The notes beneath the pieces were generated by a model. That model did no database searches. It had not been told where the DNA came from and saw nothing but the letters and a program-made list of their open reading frames with translations. The translations under genes and the position numbers were made by a program. From the NCBI GenBank assembly GCA_016712175.1, contig JADJRQ010000004.1, forward strand, positions 62,001 to 126,000: DNA of 64,000 nt, written 5' to 3'. Positions 47,574-56,636 of the stretch are shown piece after piece. The stretch is from Solirubrobacterales bacterium (GTDB taxonomy: Bacteria > Actinomycetota > Thermoleophilia > Solirubrobacterales > 70-9). Every line of letters begins with the position of its first letter. Position 1 is the stretch's first letter.

Positions 47574-48215
47574 TTACAGCCTGAGGCGCCAGTCGCCCGG
47601 TGACTCCTTCCCGCCCAGAACCAGCGCCGCCAGCGCCAGGGCTGCCCAGAAACCGACTACGAAGATCGCTCCGATCACGTCGCTGATGAAATGCCAGCCG
47701 GCGAAGATCACGCCGAGCGCCACGGCCGCCGCGTAAGTCGCGGCGAGGAGCGCCGCCCAGCCTCGCCATCGCGGCGGGGCGGTGACCCAGAATGCGAACC
47801 CGAGCGACAGGGCTCCGGTCGTGTGGCCGCTTGGGTAGCCGATCTCGATCGGGTAGCTGGCCCCGAGGGCACCCTGAAGGCGCGGGTGGGCGAGCACCAG
47901 TTTCATCATCTGGGTGGAGAAGTTGGCAAGCAGAAATACCGCTACACCGGCCGCAAGCTGCCAGGGCCGGTGCCAAGAAATGCCGAAGCCCACCGTCACC
48001 AGCAGTCCCAGCGCGAGTGGCCCGGAGTTGCCACCGTCGGAGGTGAACTCAGCGACCGACTCCCGCAGCGAACCGGACGGCGCCAACAGGTGCGCCGTGA
48101 AGGTCGTGTCGTAGTGGTTGAACCTCGCCGATACGTAGAAGAGCAAACCGAGCAGCGCAACGCCGGCAGCACAGGCGAAAGCGATGAAGATCAGGCGCTG
48201 GACGGCGAGGGGCAC
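47574..48215 (-). CDS. PAP2 superfamily phosphatase
   Basis: 213 residues with six predicted helices. PAP2 signature in three parts: KLVLAHPRL (near the KX6RP motif), PSGHTTGAL, and GWHFISDVIGA with catalytic His and Asp. It probably dephosphorylates a membrane lipid such as phosphatidate or undecaprenyl diphosphate. GTG 48215 is taken as the start. Convergent with the synthetase gene; the L,D-transpeptidase gene lies upstream on the same strand, so a cell-envelope role is likely. Confidence 0.88.
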   Translation of the reverse strand: MPLAVQRLIFIAFACAAGVALLGLLFYVSARFNHYDTTFTAHLLAPSGSLRESVAEFTSDGGNSGPLALGLLVTVGFGISWHRPWQLAAGVAVFLLANFSTQMMKLVLAHPRLQGALGASYPIEIGYPSGHTTGALSLGFAFWVTAPPRWRGWAALLAATYAAAVALGVIFAGWHFISDVIGAIFVVGFWAALALAALVLGGKESPGDWRLRL

Positions 48216-48270
48216 CGCCAGAACCTATTGATCGGCCCTACCGGGCTCTGGAATCAAGCTGACATCCGGT

Positions 48271-49008
48271 TCAGCGGTGAATCAGAATCGGTGTACCGAT
48301 CGGCATCTTCTTCCAGAGCCGCCTGATCGCGCCGTTCTTCATGCGGATGCAGCCGTGCGAAGGATTTCCGGGAATCAGTTCTGGCTTGTCGGTCCCGTGG
48401 ATGCCAATGACGCCCCCACCGGGCCAGTCGCTCAGCACTGAATAGTCGCTGGTACCGAATGCGGCGGGACCATACGACCCTCCGCGGTCGTGGATCCGGA
48501 ACTTCTCACGGATCCAGAAGCGCCCCTTTGGGGTCGGTGTCGAAGGTTTTCCGACGCCCACCCGAACCCTGAGGATTCGCTTTCCACGGCGATAGAGGGT
48601 GGCCCGCTTGGCGTTCCGGTTGACGATCAACTTTGTGTAGACGATGTTCAGCGGCCCCATCGCTTTTTCCCGTACCCAGCCGGCATTTCCATTCGGCCGC
48701 ATCGGTACCCTGACCTTGAACCAGGTCCTTCCCACGGGATCAGTCCAGCGGCGCAGCACGATGTACACCTCCGGATACCGGTCTTCGGTGAGGAAGTGTG
48801 TCGAAACGATCCGGTGAGCCGTCGGACGTGGGCGCTTGCGGATCGGAAGGACTTTCGCCGGATGGGCCCAGCGGGTCAGTGTGTGTTCATTCGATATGCG
48901 ACCGCTGCCCCCCACCCGCTGCGAGCCGGCGGCGGCAACCGGCCCCGCGAACAGAACGACAGCTCCGATGATCACGGCGGTAGTTCCGACAGCAGAAGCA
49001 GACTTCAT
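48271..49008 (-). CDS. L,D-transpeptidase (YkuD family)
   Basis: 245 residues. Signal peptide (TTAVIIGAVVLFAGPVAAAG), an SH3-like region (VLPIRKRPRP to NAGWVREKAMG), then the YkuD domain with HGTDKPELIPGNPSHGCIRM holding the catalytic His-Ser-His-Gly-Cys-Arg set. It forms 3-3 cross-links or anchors proteins in peptidoglycan. ATG 49008 is first. The frame is intact. Confidence 0.93.
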   Translation of the reverse strand: MKSASAVGTTAVIIGAVVLFAGPVAAAGSQRVGGSGRISNEHTLTRWAHPAKVLPIRKRPRPTAHRIVSTHFLTEDRYPEVYIVLRRWTDPVGRTWFKVRVPMRPNGNAGWVREKAMGPLNIVYTKLIVNRNAKRATLYRRGKRILRVRVGVGKPSTPTPKGRFWIREKFRIHDRGGSYGPAAFGTSDYSVLSDWPGGGVIGIHGTDKPELIPGNPSHGCIRMKNGAIRRLWKKMPIGTPILIHR

Positions 49009-49032
49009 GATGAGCTGCGGCTGGACGGCAAG

Positions 49033-50261
49033 TCAGCCCGTGAAGGCCGGGAACGTGGGCCTCGGCAGCACCCTTGCGCAACACCTGAAACGCCGTGTGG
49101 CGGAATCGTGGCGGCCATTGTTGTCAACGACTTTGAGCCGGAGTTTCCTGTTTCCGCGCCGTAAGCTCCTGACGTTCACCCAGACGGAAAACTTCCGCTT
49201 CGAGCTGCGCTTGATGACCTTGCTATCGAGATAGACTTTCGCCTTGCGAACGCCGGCCGGTGCGTGAATTCTCATGCGGGCACGGAATCCACGGCTGGCC
49301 CAGCGTGCGCTGGGATTCCCCGGCTTCGAAATGCGAAGGGGGAATTTCGCGATGCGGGCTTTCGGACGTTTGGAACCGTCGGTGCCCTTGCCGCCCCCGT
49401 CGGTACCATTGTCGCCCCCGCCGGTACCATTGTCGCCCCCGCCGGTACCGTTGCCTCCATCGCCACCGTCAGTATCTCCGCCTCCACCTCCGCCGGATGT
49501 GGAACATTCCGCGCGGGTGACGGTGTCATTGATCAGGGTAACGGCCCCGTTGCGGGCGAGCAGACGACCCTGAACGTCGACCGCGTTGCCGAGCGAGATC
49601 GACTGGAGCGCCGGATATTGCCGACAAAGTCAGAGCTGGTACCGAGCGTTGCCGAGGATCCGACCTTCCAGAAGATCTGACACGGCTGGGCACCGTTGAT
49701 CAGCCGGATGTCCGAAGCCGAAGCGCTGATCAAAGTACTCGCAGTCTTGAAGATGAAGACTGAATCGGAATTGCCCTGGCCGTTGAGAGTCAGGGTGCCA
49801 GTGATACCGAAAGTACCCGATCCCGAGTTGTAAACACCCGGGGTCAATGTCTGACCTCCGAGTTCGGTCGCCAGAGCATTGGCCGGGCCTTGGCCGGCGG
49901 CGTCATTGTAGGCCGTAGTCAGGTCATCTTTGGCGATCGATGCGGCCGCGTCAGCCTGGTGGATGACTCCGTTGACCGTGCCGTTCGGAGCACCTCCGAA
50001 ACCGGTCACCGCCGGCGTCGGATTCGTGCCGAGGTCGCCATTGATCACGCTTGGGCCGGTATTGGTCACGCCGGAGCCGGCGAGCACTCCGTAGGAAGCC
50101 GCTGTTCCGAGGTCGACTTTGGTTGCCGCTCCCGAAGAACCGGGGAGAACGAGCATCAACAACATCGCCAACCCCGCTATCCCCAGTACCGCTGGCTGAA
50201 CCGCCACTTTCGACAGTACCCCTGAAAACGAGAAACTCTCAACCGACGTACCTGACCTCAC
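49033..50261 (-). CDS. Secreted ice-binding-like (DUF3494) protein (frameshifted)
   Basis: About 409 residues after correction. Signal peptide (AVLGIAGLAMLLMLVLPGSSGA) followed by a DUF3494 beta-solenoid (residues 45-260: YGVLAGSGVTNTGPSVINGD, GVYNSGSGTFGITGTLTLNG, FIFKTASTL, CQIFWKVGSSATLGT). The frame breaks at about 49612; one T added restores LALQSISLGNAVDVQGRLLA and RNGAVTLINDTVT, then a Gly/Asn/Thr linker of tandem GTGGGDN-type repeats (49380-49500) and a basic beta domain (AKVYLDSKVIKRSSKRKF), stop 49033. Ice binding or surface adhesion is inferred from the family; both occur. Confidence 0.82.
49380..49460 (-). repeat. 18-bp tandem repeats coding a Gly/Asn/Thr linker
   Basis: The unit ccggtaccattgtcgccc occurs at least three times in tandem within the DUF3494 gene. 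Confidence 0.85.
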
Positions 50262-50372
50262 CCGCTGCTCCGTTCGTAGTCCAACGAAATATGATCATGG
50301 TAGCATAATTCATGAATTAAATTTCATTATTCTTATTACATGTGTGGGCGACGGAAACAGTAGGATGGATCA
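50262..50372. promoter_or_regulatory. AT-rich divergent control region
   Basis: Unusually AT-rich for this window. Contains the perfect 12-bp palindrome AATTCATGAATT (50307-50318) between the ice-binding-like gene and a winged-helix regulator gene. Likely promoter and operator for both. Confidence 0.6.
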
Positions 50373-50711
50373 ATGACCGGGAACTGGGGCTTCTTCACCA
50401 ATCACGCACACGTGCTGATCTGCGTGGCCCATGATCCCGGCGCTCGCCTCCGTGACATCGCGAACGAGATCGGCATCACCGAGCGCAGCACCCACAAGAT
50501 CCTCAGCCAGCTGGTCGGAGAGGGTTACGTGGTCAAGGAGCGGACCGGCCGAAGGAACTCGTACACGGTCCAGAAGGACATGTCGCTGAAGCACCCCCTG
50601 GTCGAGGAGCAGAAAGTCGGCGAGTTATTGCACGTCTTGCTGAAGATGAAGAGCCCGAAGGACCGGCGCGAAGGCCCAAGCGAACGCCGAAAGACGATCA
50701 GGCCGGGGTGA
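50373..50711 (+). CDS. Winged-helix transcriptional regulator (MarR/ArsR-like)
   Basis: 112 residues. A single winged helix: WGFFTNHAHVLICVAHDPGA, recognition part RLRDIANEIGITERSTHKILSQLVGEGYVV and wing KERTGRRNSYTV. The tail is basic. No sensor Cys or metal motif is visible. It is divergent from the DUF3494 gene across an AT-rich palindrome, and its end overlaps the convergent carboxyltransferase gene by 14 bases. Confidence 0.85.
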   Translation: MTGNWGFFTNHAHVLICVAHDPGARLRDIANEIGITERSTHKILSQLVGEGYVVKERTGRRNSYTVQKDMSLKHPLVEEQKVGELLHVLLKMKSPKDRREGPSERRKTIRPG

Positions 50712-52224
50712 TCGGAGCTCGCCGCTCCGTGAATGACCGGTCGCGGCCTTCCGCGAGGGTGAACCTGGCGATCAGTTCTTCACGCAGGGTCTCCGGGTCG
50801 ATCACGGCGTCGATCACCATCTCCGAAGCGAGGTGGAGAAGGTCCACTCCCTTGGCGTATTCCTCACGTTTCTCCGTGACGAACTTCTCACGCTCTTCTT
50901 CATCCTCGATCGCCTGGATCTGGTTGTAGAAGACGGCGTTGACCGCTGCCTGCGGACCCATCACGGCGATCGAAGCGTTGGTCAGGGCGATGCAGGAGTC
51001 CGGTTCGAAGGCCGGACCTGCCATCGCGTAGAGCCCGGCGCCGTATGCCTTGCGTACGACCACCGAGATTTTCGGCACCGTGGCTTCGGAGACGGCGGAG
51101 ATCATCTTGGCACCGTGCCGGATGATGCCTTGCCGCTCGACGGCGGTACCGATCATGAAACCGGGAACGTCGGCGAGGAAGAGCAGGGGAATGTTGAAGG
51201 CGTTGCAGGTGCTGATGAATCTTGCGGCCTTGTCGGCCGAGTCGACGAAGAGCACGCCGCCCTTCTGGCGGGGCTGATTCGCGACCACGCCGACGACCTT
51301 GCCGTCGAGCCGCCCGTAGCCGACGATCAGTTCCTTGGCCCAGCGTTCGTGGACTTGCGTGAACGAATCGGCATCGAGCAGTGAGTCGAGCAGCTCACGC
51401 ATGTCGAAGATGACGTTTTCGTCGATCGGAATGATCTCCGAGAGCGGCTGGTCCGACGCCGGTGCCTTCGCTTCGATCACTGGCGAGGTGTCCCTCCACG
51501 ACGTCGGCATGTAAGCCAGGTATCGGCGTCCGGTCTCGATCGCCTCTTCGTCGGTCTTGACCAGGAAGTGACCGCAGCCCGACTTCGAGGTGTGCATCTT
51601 GGCGCCACCCAGTTCTTCAAGGGAAACGGTCTCGCCAATCACCATTTCGGCCATACGCGGCGAGCCCAGATACATCGAGGCGTTGCCGGATCGCATGATC
51701 ACGACATCGCAGAAGGCCGGGATGTAAGCACCGCCGGCCGCGCTCGGACCAAACAGGAGGCAGACCTGCGGGACCCGCCCCGACATCTTGACTTCGTTGT
51801 AGAAGATTCGGCCGGCACCGCGCCGGCCAGGGAACATCTGGACCTGCTCGGTGATGCGCGCGCCGGCTGAATCGACCAGATATACCATCGGGATCTCGAG
51901 CTTGAGTGCGCGCTCCTGGATCCGCAGGATCTTCTCAACTGTCTTCGGCCCCCACGAGCCAGCCTTCACGGTCGGGTCGTTGGCCATCAGCGCTACCGGC
52001 CGGCCTTCGACCAGCGCGGTGCCGGTGACGACTCCATCCGCCCCGAGACCCTCCTGGTCCCAGTTGGCGAGGAGAGCATCCTCGACGAAACTGCCTTCAT
52101 CTACCAGCAGTGAGACCCGTTCACGCACCGGCAGCTTGCCCTGCTCCTCCGACTTGGTGTGATGGCGCTCGGGTCCGCCGCCAAGGGCGGCCAGCAGCGC
52201 CGGGTCGAGGTCTACTTTGGGCAC
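50698..52224 (-). CDS. Acyl-CoA carboxylase, carboxyltransferase (beta) subunit
   Basis: 508 residues. Transfers carboxyl from biotin to an acyl-CoA. N-terminal half: RERVSLLVDEGSFVED, LVDSAGARITEQVQMFPGR, GPSAAGGAYIPAFCD. C-terminal half: QPRQKGGVLFVDSADKAARF, LADVPGFMIGTAVERQGIIRHG, KAYGAGLYAMAG. The substrate could be propionyl-, methylcrotonyl- or another acyl-CoA; nearby HMG-CoA lyase favours methylcrotonyl-CoA but the sequence alone does not decide. No biotin carboxylase subunit is in the window. GTG 52224 is the start. Confidence 0.9.
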   Translation of the reverse strand: MPKVDLDPALLAALGGGPERHHTKSEEQGKLPVRERVSLLVDEGSFVEDALLANWDQEGLGADGVVTGTALVEGRPVALMANDPTVKAGSWGPKTVEKILRIQERALKLEIPMVYLVDSAGARITEQVQMFPGRRGAGRIFYNEVKMSGRVPQVCLLFGPSAAGGAYIPAFCDVVIMRSGNASMYLGSPRMAEMVIGETVSLEELGGAKMHTSKSGCGHFLVKTDEEAIETGRRYLAYMPTSWRDTSPVIEAKAPASDQPLSEIIPIDENVIFDMRELLDSLLDADSFTQVHERWAKELIVGYGRLDGKVVGVVANQPRQKGGVLFVDSADKAARFISTCNAFNIPLLFLADVPGFMIGTAVERQGIIRHGAKMISAVSEATVPKISVVVRKAYGAGLYAMAGPAFEPDSCIALTNASIAVMGPQAAVNAVFYNQIQAIEDEEEREKFVTEKREEYAKGVDLLHLASEMVIDAVIDPETLREELIARFTLAEGRDRSFTERRAPITPA

Positions 52225-52251
52225 GGGCCGATCCCCACTTCCCCGCTGGCC

Positions 52252-53136
52252 CTAGAGCCCGGGATTGACCGAAACCGGCTTGTCGCCGGAATAGTCGTAG
52301 AACCCGCGACCGGACTTCTTGCCGTAGAAACCGGCGGCAACCATCTTCCGAAGGGTCGGCGGGGCCGCGAAGCGGCGCTCGCGGAACTCGTCGTACATCA
52401 CGTTCGAGATCGACATCAGGGTGTCGAGGCCAACGAAATCGGCCAGCGTGAGCGGACCCATCGGATGACCGGCCCCAGCCTTCATGGCGGCGTCGATCTC
52501 GTCGATCGAGCCGATGCCCTCTTCGAGCCCGCGGATGCCATCGAGCAGGTATGGAACGAGCAGGCGGTTGACGATGAATCCGGCCTTGTCCTTGGTGTGG
52601 ACCGTCTTCTTGCCGAGCTTCTCGCCGAAGCCGAGGCCGACGTCGATCGCATCAGTTCCGGTGGTCACCGACTGGATGACTTCGAGTAGCGGCATCACTT
52701 GTACGGGATTGAAGAAGTGGAGGCCGAGGAACTGTTCGGTTCGGTTCGTCGCGGCGGCCATGTTGATGACCGGAAGCGAAGAAGTGTTGGTGGCGAAGTA
52801 GGCCTCGTCCTTGACCACTTCGTCCAGCTTCTTCCAGATTTCGAGCTTGAGATCGAGGTCTTCGGTAACTGCCTCGACCACCAGATCGCAGTCGGCGAAG
52901 TCTTCGAGGTCAAGGGTGCCCTGGATCCGGCCGAGGATCTCGTCGGCTGCATCCTGCTCCATCTTGCCTTTCTCGACCGCGCGGCCGAGCTGCTTGGTGA
53001 TCTTGCCGATGCCGGAGTCGAGCTTTTCCTGCGAAGCCTCGGCCACGACTACGTCATAACCCGCCTGGGCGCTGACCTGAGCGATTCCATGACCCATCAG
53101 GCCGCAACCGACGACCCCTACTTTCTTGATCTCCAT
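52252..53136 (-). CDS. 3-hydroxybutyryl-CoA (3-hydroxyacyl-CoA) dehydrogenase
   Basis: 294 residues. NAD Rossmann motif VGVVGCGLMGHGIAQVSAQAG, acidic NAD ribose site, ATNTSSLPVINMA, catalytic His in LGLHFFNPVQVMPLLEVI, and C-terminal dimer domain GFIVNRLLVPYLLDGIR...GHPMGPLTLADFVGLD. It oxidises 3-hydroxyacyl-CoA to 3-ketoacyl-CoA. ATG 53136 follows AGGAGG at a normal distance. It precedes the carboxyltransferase by 28 bp on the same strand. Confidence 0.93.
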   Translation of the reverse strand: MEIKKVGVVGCGLMGHGIAQVSAQAGYDVVVAEASQEKLDSGIGKITKQLGRAVEKGKMEQDAADEILGRIQGTLDLEDFADCDLVVEAVTEDLDLKLEIWKKLDEVVKDEAYFATNTSSLPVINMAAATNRTEQFLGLHFFNPVQVMPLLEVIQSVTTGTDAIDVGLGFGEKLGKKTVHTKDKAGFIVNRLLVPYLLDGIRGLEEGIGSIDEIDAAMKAGAGHPMGPLTLADFVGLDTLMSISNVMYDEFRERRFAAPPTLRKMVAAGFYGKKSGRGFYDYSGDKPVSVNPGL

Positions 53137-53208
53137 CCGGGCTTCCTCCTAATCGAAATTTCATGCCCGGATACGTTACGGGCGGGACGAAGGGAGCCTA
53201 ACGGGAAC

Positions 53209-53594
53209 TCAGGCCTGAACGCTTGAAGCTTCGATTCGCTTGCCCATCTCTTCTCCGAGAGCCACGAGACCGGACATCGGGCGGACCATGACGCTCATCT
53301 CGCAGATCTTGCCGTCCTCATTGAACTTGAGGACATCGACACCCTGAAGCTGCCGTTCATTGACGGTTGCTTCGAAAACGAGAACCGCCGTATCGCCGGT
53401 CCCGGACCCTGGGACAGGTACCTGAAGTTCTCGAAGACCTGGACCACGTTGCCAAGGAGAAAGGCGAGCGCATCTATCCCTTCATATGGCGTGTGGACGA
53501 AAGGACTGCGGAAGGTCACGTCATCCGTGAACAGATGCCTCCCCGCTTCGAAGTCCTTTGCCTCTGCCGCCGCTTTGAATCCGTCACTCTTCAT
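53209..53594 (-). CDS. SnoaL/NTF2-like protein (frameshifted)
   Basis: About 128 residues. Frame 1 from ATG 53594: AAAEAKDFEAGRHLFTDDVTFRSPFVHTPYEG, then VVQVFENFRYL. At about 53408 one base is off; frame 2 continues GDTAVLVFEATVNERQLQGV, DVLKFNEDGKICEMSVMVRP, to a stop at 53209. The joined pattern is a cone-shaped NTF2-like fold (nuclear transport factor 2 / SnoaL). It may be a small isomerase or ligand binder; substrate unknown. It lies between the HMG-CoA lyase and 3-hydroxyacyl-CoA dehydrogenase genes. Confidence 0.75.
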
Positions 53595-53637
53595 AACGGC
53601 AGCCTATCCGCCCGGGAAATCAGTCGAGCGTGCGAAG

Positions 53638-54570
53638 TTATTCCCGGTGCCAGTCGACGGGTCCAGCCTTCAGAACATGCGACCCAAGCGGGCGGCCCAG
53701 GATCTCCTGCGCCCGGGCGGATGCCTCGAGCAGCTTCGGCAGGTCCACCCCGGTTTCAATGCCCATTTCACCGACCATCGAGATCAGGTCTTCACTGGCG
53801 ATGTTGCCGGTGGCTCCAACCGGGACGACACAACCGCCGAGCTCGCCGAAGCTCGATTCGAACGACTCGACACCTTCCGCGAGGGCACTCAGCACATTCG
53901 CCAGCCCCTGTCCCCGGGTGTCGTGAAAGTGCGCGGTCACCTCGACGTCGCCGAAACGGGACATCGCTTCCTCGAAGAATCGCCGGACCTGGACCGGGTT
54001 GGCCATGCCGGTTGTGTCCCCGAATCCGATCTCGTCACAGCCGGAAGCAATCAGCCGTTCGGCGATCGCGAAGACATTCTCGCGCGGGACATCCCCTTCG
54101 TAGGGACAGCCGAATGAAGTCGAGATCACGCCTTCGCAGCGCTTGCCGGCGTCGCGTGCCTTCGGGATCGTGTCCTCGAGGTGGCTCAGCGAATCCTCGA
54201 TCGATCGATTCACGTTCTTCATGTTGTGGGTCTCGGAGGCCGACAGGAAAAAGTTGGTCTCGTCGAATCTGTCGCTCTGCTCCAGGGCAATCTCCAGCCC
54301 GCGATTGTTCGGGATCAGGACCGAGAACGAGACGCCTTCGCGCCGCTTGATTCCGGCGAGGACATCATGCGCGTCGGAAAGCTGGGGAATCACGTCAGGA
54401 CGGACGAACGAGGTGATCTCGATCCGCTCGAGGCCGGTCGCGGTGAGCAGGTCGATCAGTTCGATCTTGTGCGCGGTGTCGATGATCTCGGGCTCGTTCT
54501 GAAAACCGTCCCGCGGCCCGACCTCGCGGATGCGAATGCTCTCCGGGAACCCGTCCCCCAAGTCGCTCAC
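53638..54570 (-). CDS. mvaB: Hydroxymethylglutaryl-CoA lyase
   Basis: 310 residues. Splits HMG-CoA into acetyl-CoA and acetoacetate, the last step of leucine breakdown. TIM-barrel motifs REVGPRDGFQNE (catalytic Arg-Asp), VISTSFGCPYEGDVP, GFGDTTGMANPVQV, HFHDTRGQGLANVLSAL (metal HxH) and a late GGCVVPVGATGNIASED loop where HMG-CoA lyases keep the catalytic Cys. GTG 54570 overlaps the thioesterase stop as GTGA. Acetoacetate could then be activated by the synthetase at 45487. Confidence 0.92.
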   Translation of the reverse strand: MSDLGDGFPESIRIREVGPRDGFQNEPEIIDTAHKIELIDLLTATGLERIEITSFVRPDVIPQLSDAHDVLAGIKRREGVSFSVLIPNNRGLEIALEQSDRFDETNFFLSASETHNMKNVNRSIEDSLSHLEDTIPKARDAGKRCEGVISTSFGCPYEGDVPRENVFAIAERLIASGCDEIGFGDTTGMANPVQVRRFFEEAMSRFGDVEVTAHFHDTRGQGLANVLSALAEGVESFESSFGELGGCVVPVGATGNIASEDLISMVGEMGIETGVDLPKLLEASARAQEILGRPLGSHVLKAGPVDWHRE

Positions 54571-54946
54571 GGTCCACCGGCCCCGTCGACCGAGATGACC
54601 CGCCGCTCGTGGGTTCCCACGCCAAGGACGCGGTCACCCTCTCTCACTTCGACCGCGAACCGGAGCTTGCGGCCGTCGATCACTTCATCAAGTCGAGACC
54701 AGGCAACACATTCGGCCCCCTGCATGGCACCCCAACGTGCTTGATGCAGACCTCGAAACCGACCGTTGCCTTGCCCTCGGGCAGGTTCGGTGCCGCGAGG
54801 AGCGCCGAGTTCCGCTCCATCATTCCGATCATTCCCGGGGTCGAAAGAACCGTCGCCGCGATGGTTCCACCGACGTCAGTGGTCAGCCACCCGTCGACGG
54901 TGAATGGCTCTTGTCTCTCGGTTCCGATCAAATCTTCGATAGGCAT
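54567..54946 (-). CDS. FlK-like hotdog thioesterase (frameshifted)
   Basis: About 126 residues. Frame 1 (ATG 54946) gives VDGWLTTDVGGTIAATVLSTPGMIGMMERN and TVGFEVCIKHVG. A shift of one base near 54733 passes to AECVAWSRLDEVIDGRKLRF, AVEVREGDRVLGVGTHERRV, stop at 54567. The order Thr-rich strand, STPxMIGxxE, KHxG and GxGTHER is that of the fluoroacetyl-CoA-type thioesterases. It likely hydrolyses a small acyl-CoA. Coupled to HMG-CoA lyase by a GTGA overlap, so perhaps a salvage or leak valve for that pathway. Confidence 0.78.
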
Positions 54947-55014
54947 GCTCGTAAGAATATGAGCTCACCTCCGGCGGGGCCGCTGGCCAGGAGGCAGGTC
55001 TAGACTCCGGGGCC

Positions 55015-55713
55015 GTGAGCGATAACAGCGACACCCCGACAATCCCTGTAATTGGCGGCACCGGAGCCCTGGGCTCGGGGCTCGCAAAACGCTGGACGAA
55101 GGGCGGAGCGAGAGTCGTGATCGGTTCACGTGACGCCGGCCGGGCGCAGGGGGCCGCCGAAAGGATCGGCGCCGAAACTGGTGGCGAAGTCGTCGGCATG
55201 ACCAATGAAGATGCCGCTGGGTCAGCTGAAATCGTCTTCCTCACGGTTCCTTTCCGCAACCAGTCGGAATACATGACCAACCTGAAGGGAGCCCTGAGCG
55301 CGGGGCAGATCCTGGTCGACTGTTCGGTGCCCCTCGCGGCGGCGATCAGCGGCAAGGCGACCCGGACGATCGGTGTCTGGCAGGGCTCAGCGGCTCAGCA
55401 GGCCCAGGAGATGGCCCCCGAAGGAGTCACCGTCGTCTCGGCGCTCCACACGGTCAGTGCTCCCGGCCTGGCGAATCTCGATGCCGAACTCGGTGAAGAC
55501 GTGCCGATCTGTGGTGACAGGAAAGCCGACAAGGCGAAGGTTGCCGAACTGATCGCAAGGATCGATGGACTGCGCCCGGTCAACGCCGGCGCGCTCGAAA
55601 CCTCCCGGATAGTCGAGCAGCTCACACCGCTTCTCATCTCGATCAACATCCGCTACAAGACCCACTCCGGAATCCAGTTCACGGGACTGCCGGAGGGTGA
55701 TCCCTTCTCGTGA
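55015..55713 (+). CDS. npdG: NADPH-dependent F420 reductase
   Basis: 232 residues from GTG 55015. It moves hydride between NADPH and coenzyme F420. N-terminal Rossmann motif IPVIGGTGALGSGLAKRW, then VVIGSRDAGRAQ (Arg and Ser bind the NADP phosphate), VFLTVPFRNQ, and the F420 side VSALHTVSAPGLANLD with DVPICGD. It is the first gene of the F420 block and overlaps cofD by GTGA. It is divergent from the thioesterase gene across 68 bases. Confidence 0.92.
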   Translation: MSDNSDTPTIPVIGGTGALGSGLAKRWTKGGARVVIGSRDAGRAQGAAERIGAETGGEVVGMTNEDAAGSAEIVFLTVPFRNQSEYMTNLKGALSAGQILVDCSVPLAAAISGKATRTIGVWQGSAAQQAQEMAPEGVTVVSALHTVSAPGLANLDAELGEDVPICGDRKADKAKVAELIARIDGLRPVNAGALETSRIVEQLTPLLISINIRYKTHSGIQFTGLPEGDPFS

Positions 55714-56636
55714 AGACGGTCCTGCTCGCCGGAGGCACCGGTGGCGCCAAACTTGCGGCCGGCATGCAAACGGTCATCGGTTCCGACCTGACCGTCATCG
55801 CCAATACCGGTGACGACATCGAGATCCTCGGGGTCCACGTCTCGCCCGACCCCGACCTGGTCACATACTGGCTGGCCGATCAGGTCGATCAGGTCCGTGG
55901 CTGGGGCATAAAGGATGATTCGTTCCGGGTGTTCGAGCGTTTGTCCCGGCTGGGTGCCCCCGACTGGTTTTCGCTCTCCGACCTCGACCTGGCCGCCTGT
56001 CTCTACCGACGGAACTTCATTGACGAAGGTGGGCGGCAGACGGACGCCCAGCTCCAGATCGGGCGGGGTATGGGCATCACCTCCACTGTCCTCCCGATGT
56101 CAGACGACCCGGTCCGGACCCGGATCCTCAGCAGCGGCGAGTGGCGCGGCCTGCAGGAGTACCTGATCCTCGAAGGCGGCCAGACGGAAGTCGAAGGTGT
56201 TGAGCTTGAGGGGATCGCCGAATCCGCCCCCACCCCGGAGGTGGCCACCGCAATCGCCGACGCCGAACTGATCGTCCTCGGACCCTCGAACCCCGTGATC
56301 AGCATCGGGCCGATTCTCGCAGTTCCCGGTATGAAGGAGTTGATCACCAGCGCGTCCGCCCCGAAGGTCGCGGTCAGCCCCTACGTCGCCGGCAAAGTCG
56401 TCAAGGGACCGACCGACCACTTCATGCGGGCACTGGACCGGCCGACTACAGCCGCCGGCGTGGCTTCGCTCTACATGGGCGTAATCGACGCGATGATCTG
56501 CGACGCAAACGATCCCGACCCGGCACCGGATGACGTGCGATCGTTCTCGACCGACACCCTCATGCACTCCACCGAAAGCCGCGCGATGGTCGCCCGCGCC
56601 GTTCTCAAGGTCGGCACGCAGCTGGTTGGAGAATGA
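55710..56636 (+). CDS. cofD: 2-phospho-L-lactate (phosphoenolpyruvate) transferase, F420 synthesis
   Basis: 308 residues. Joins the phospholactyl or phosphoenolpyruvyl group to Fo, giving F420-0 (or dehydro-F420-0). Start LLAGGTGGAKLAAGMQ, then NTGDDIEILGVHVSPDPD, the GWGIKDDSF segment, LCYRRN-like donor region, and GPSNPVISIGPILAVPG plus SPYVAGKVVKGPTDHFM. Length is normal. It overlaps npdG and cofC by four bases each. Confidence 0.94.
   Translation: MKTVLLAGGTGGAKLAAGMQTVIGSDLTVIANTGDDIEILGVHVSPDPDLVTYWLADQVDQVRGWGIKDDSFRVFERLSRLGAPDWFSLSDLDLAACLYRRNFIDEGGRQTDAQLQIGRGMGITSTVLPMSDDPVRTRILSSGEWRGLQEYLILEGGQTEVEGVELEGIAESAPTPEVATAIADAELIVLGPSNPVISIGPILAVPGMKELITSASAPKVAVSPYVAGKVVKGPTDHFMRALDRPTTAAGVASLYMGVIDAMICDANDPDPAPDDVRSFSTDTLMHSTESRAMVARAVLKVGTQLVGE

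Noticed and set aside
46318..47976. 552-codon minus-strand frame opposite acetoacetyl-CoA synthetase
   Set aside because: Antisense shadow of a clear enzyme gene; it also runs through the terminator hairpin and the PAP2 gene.
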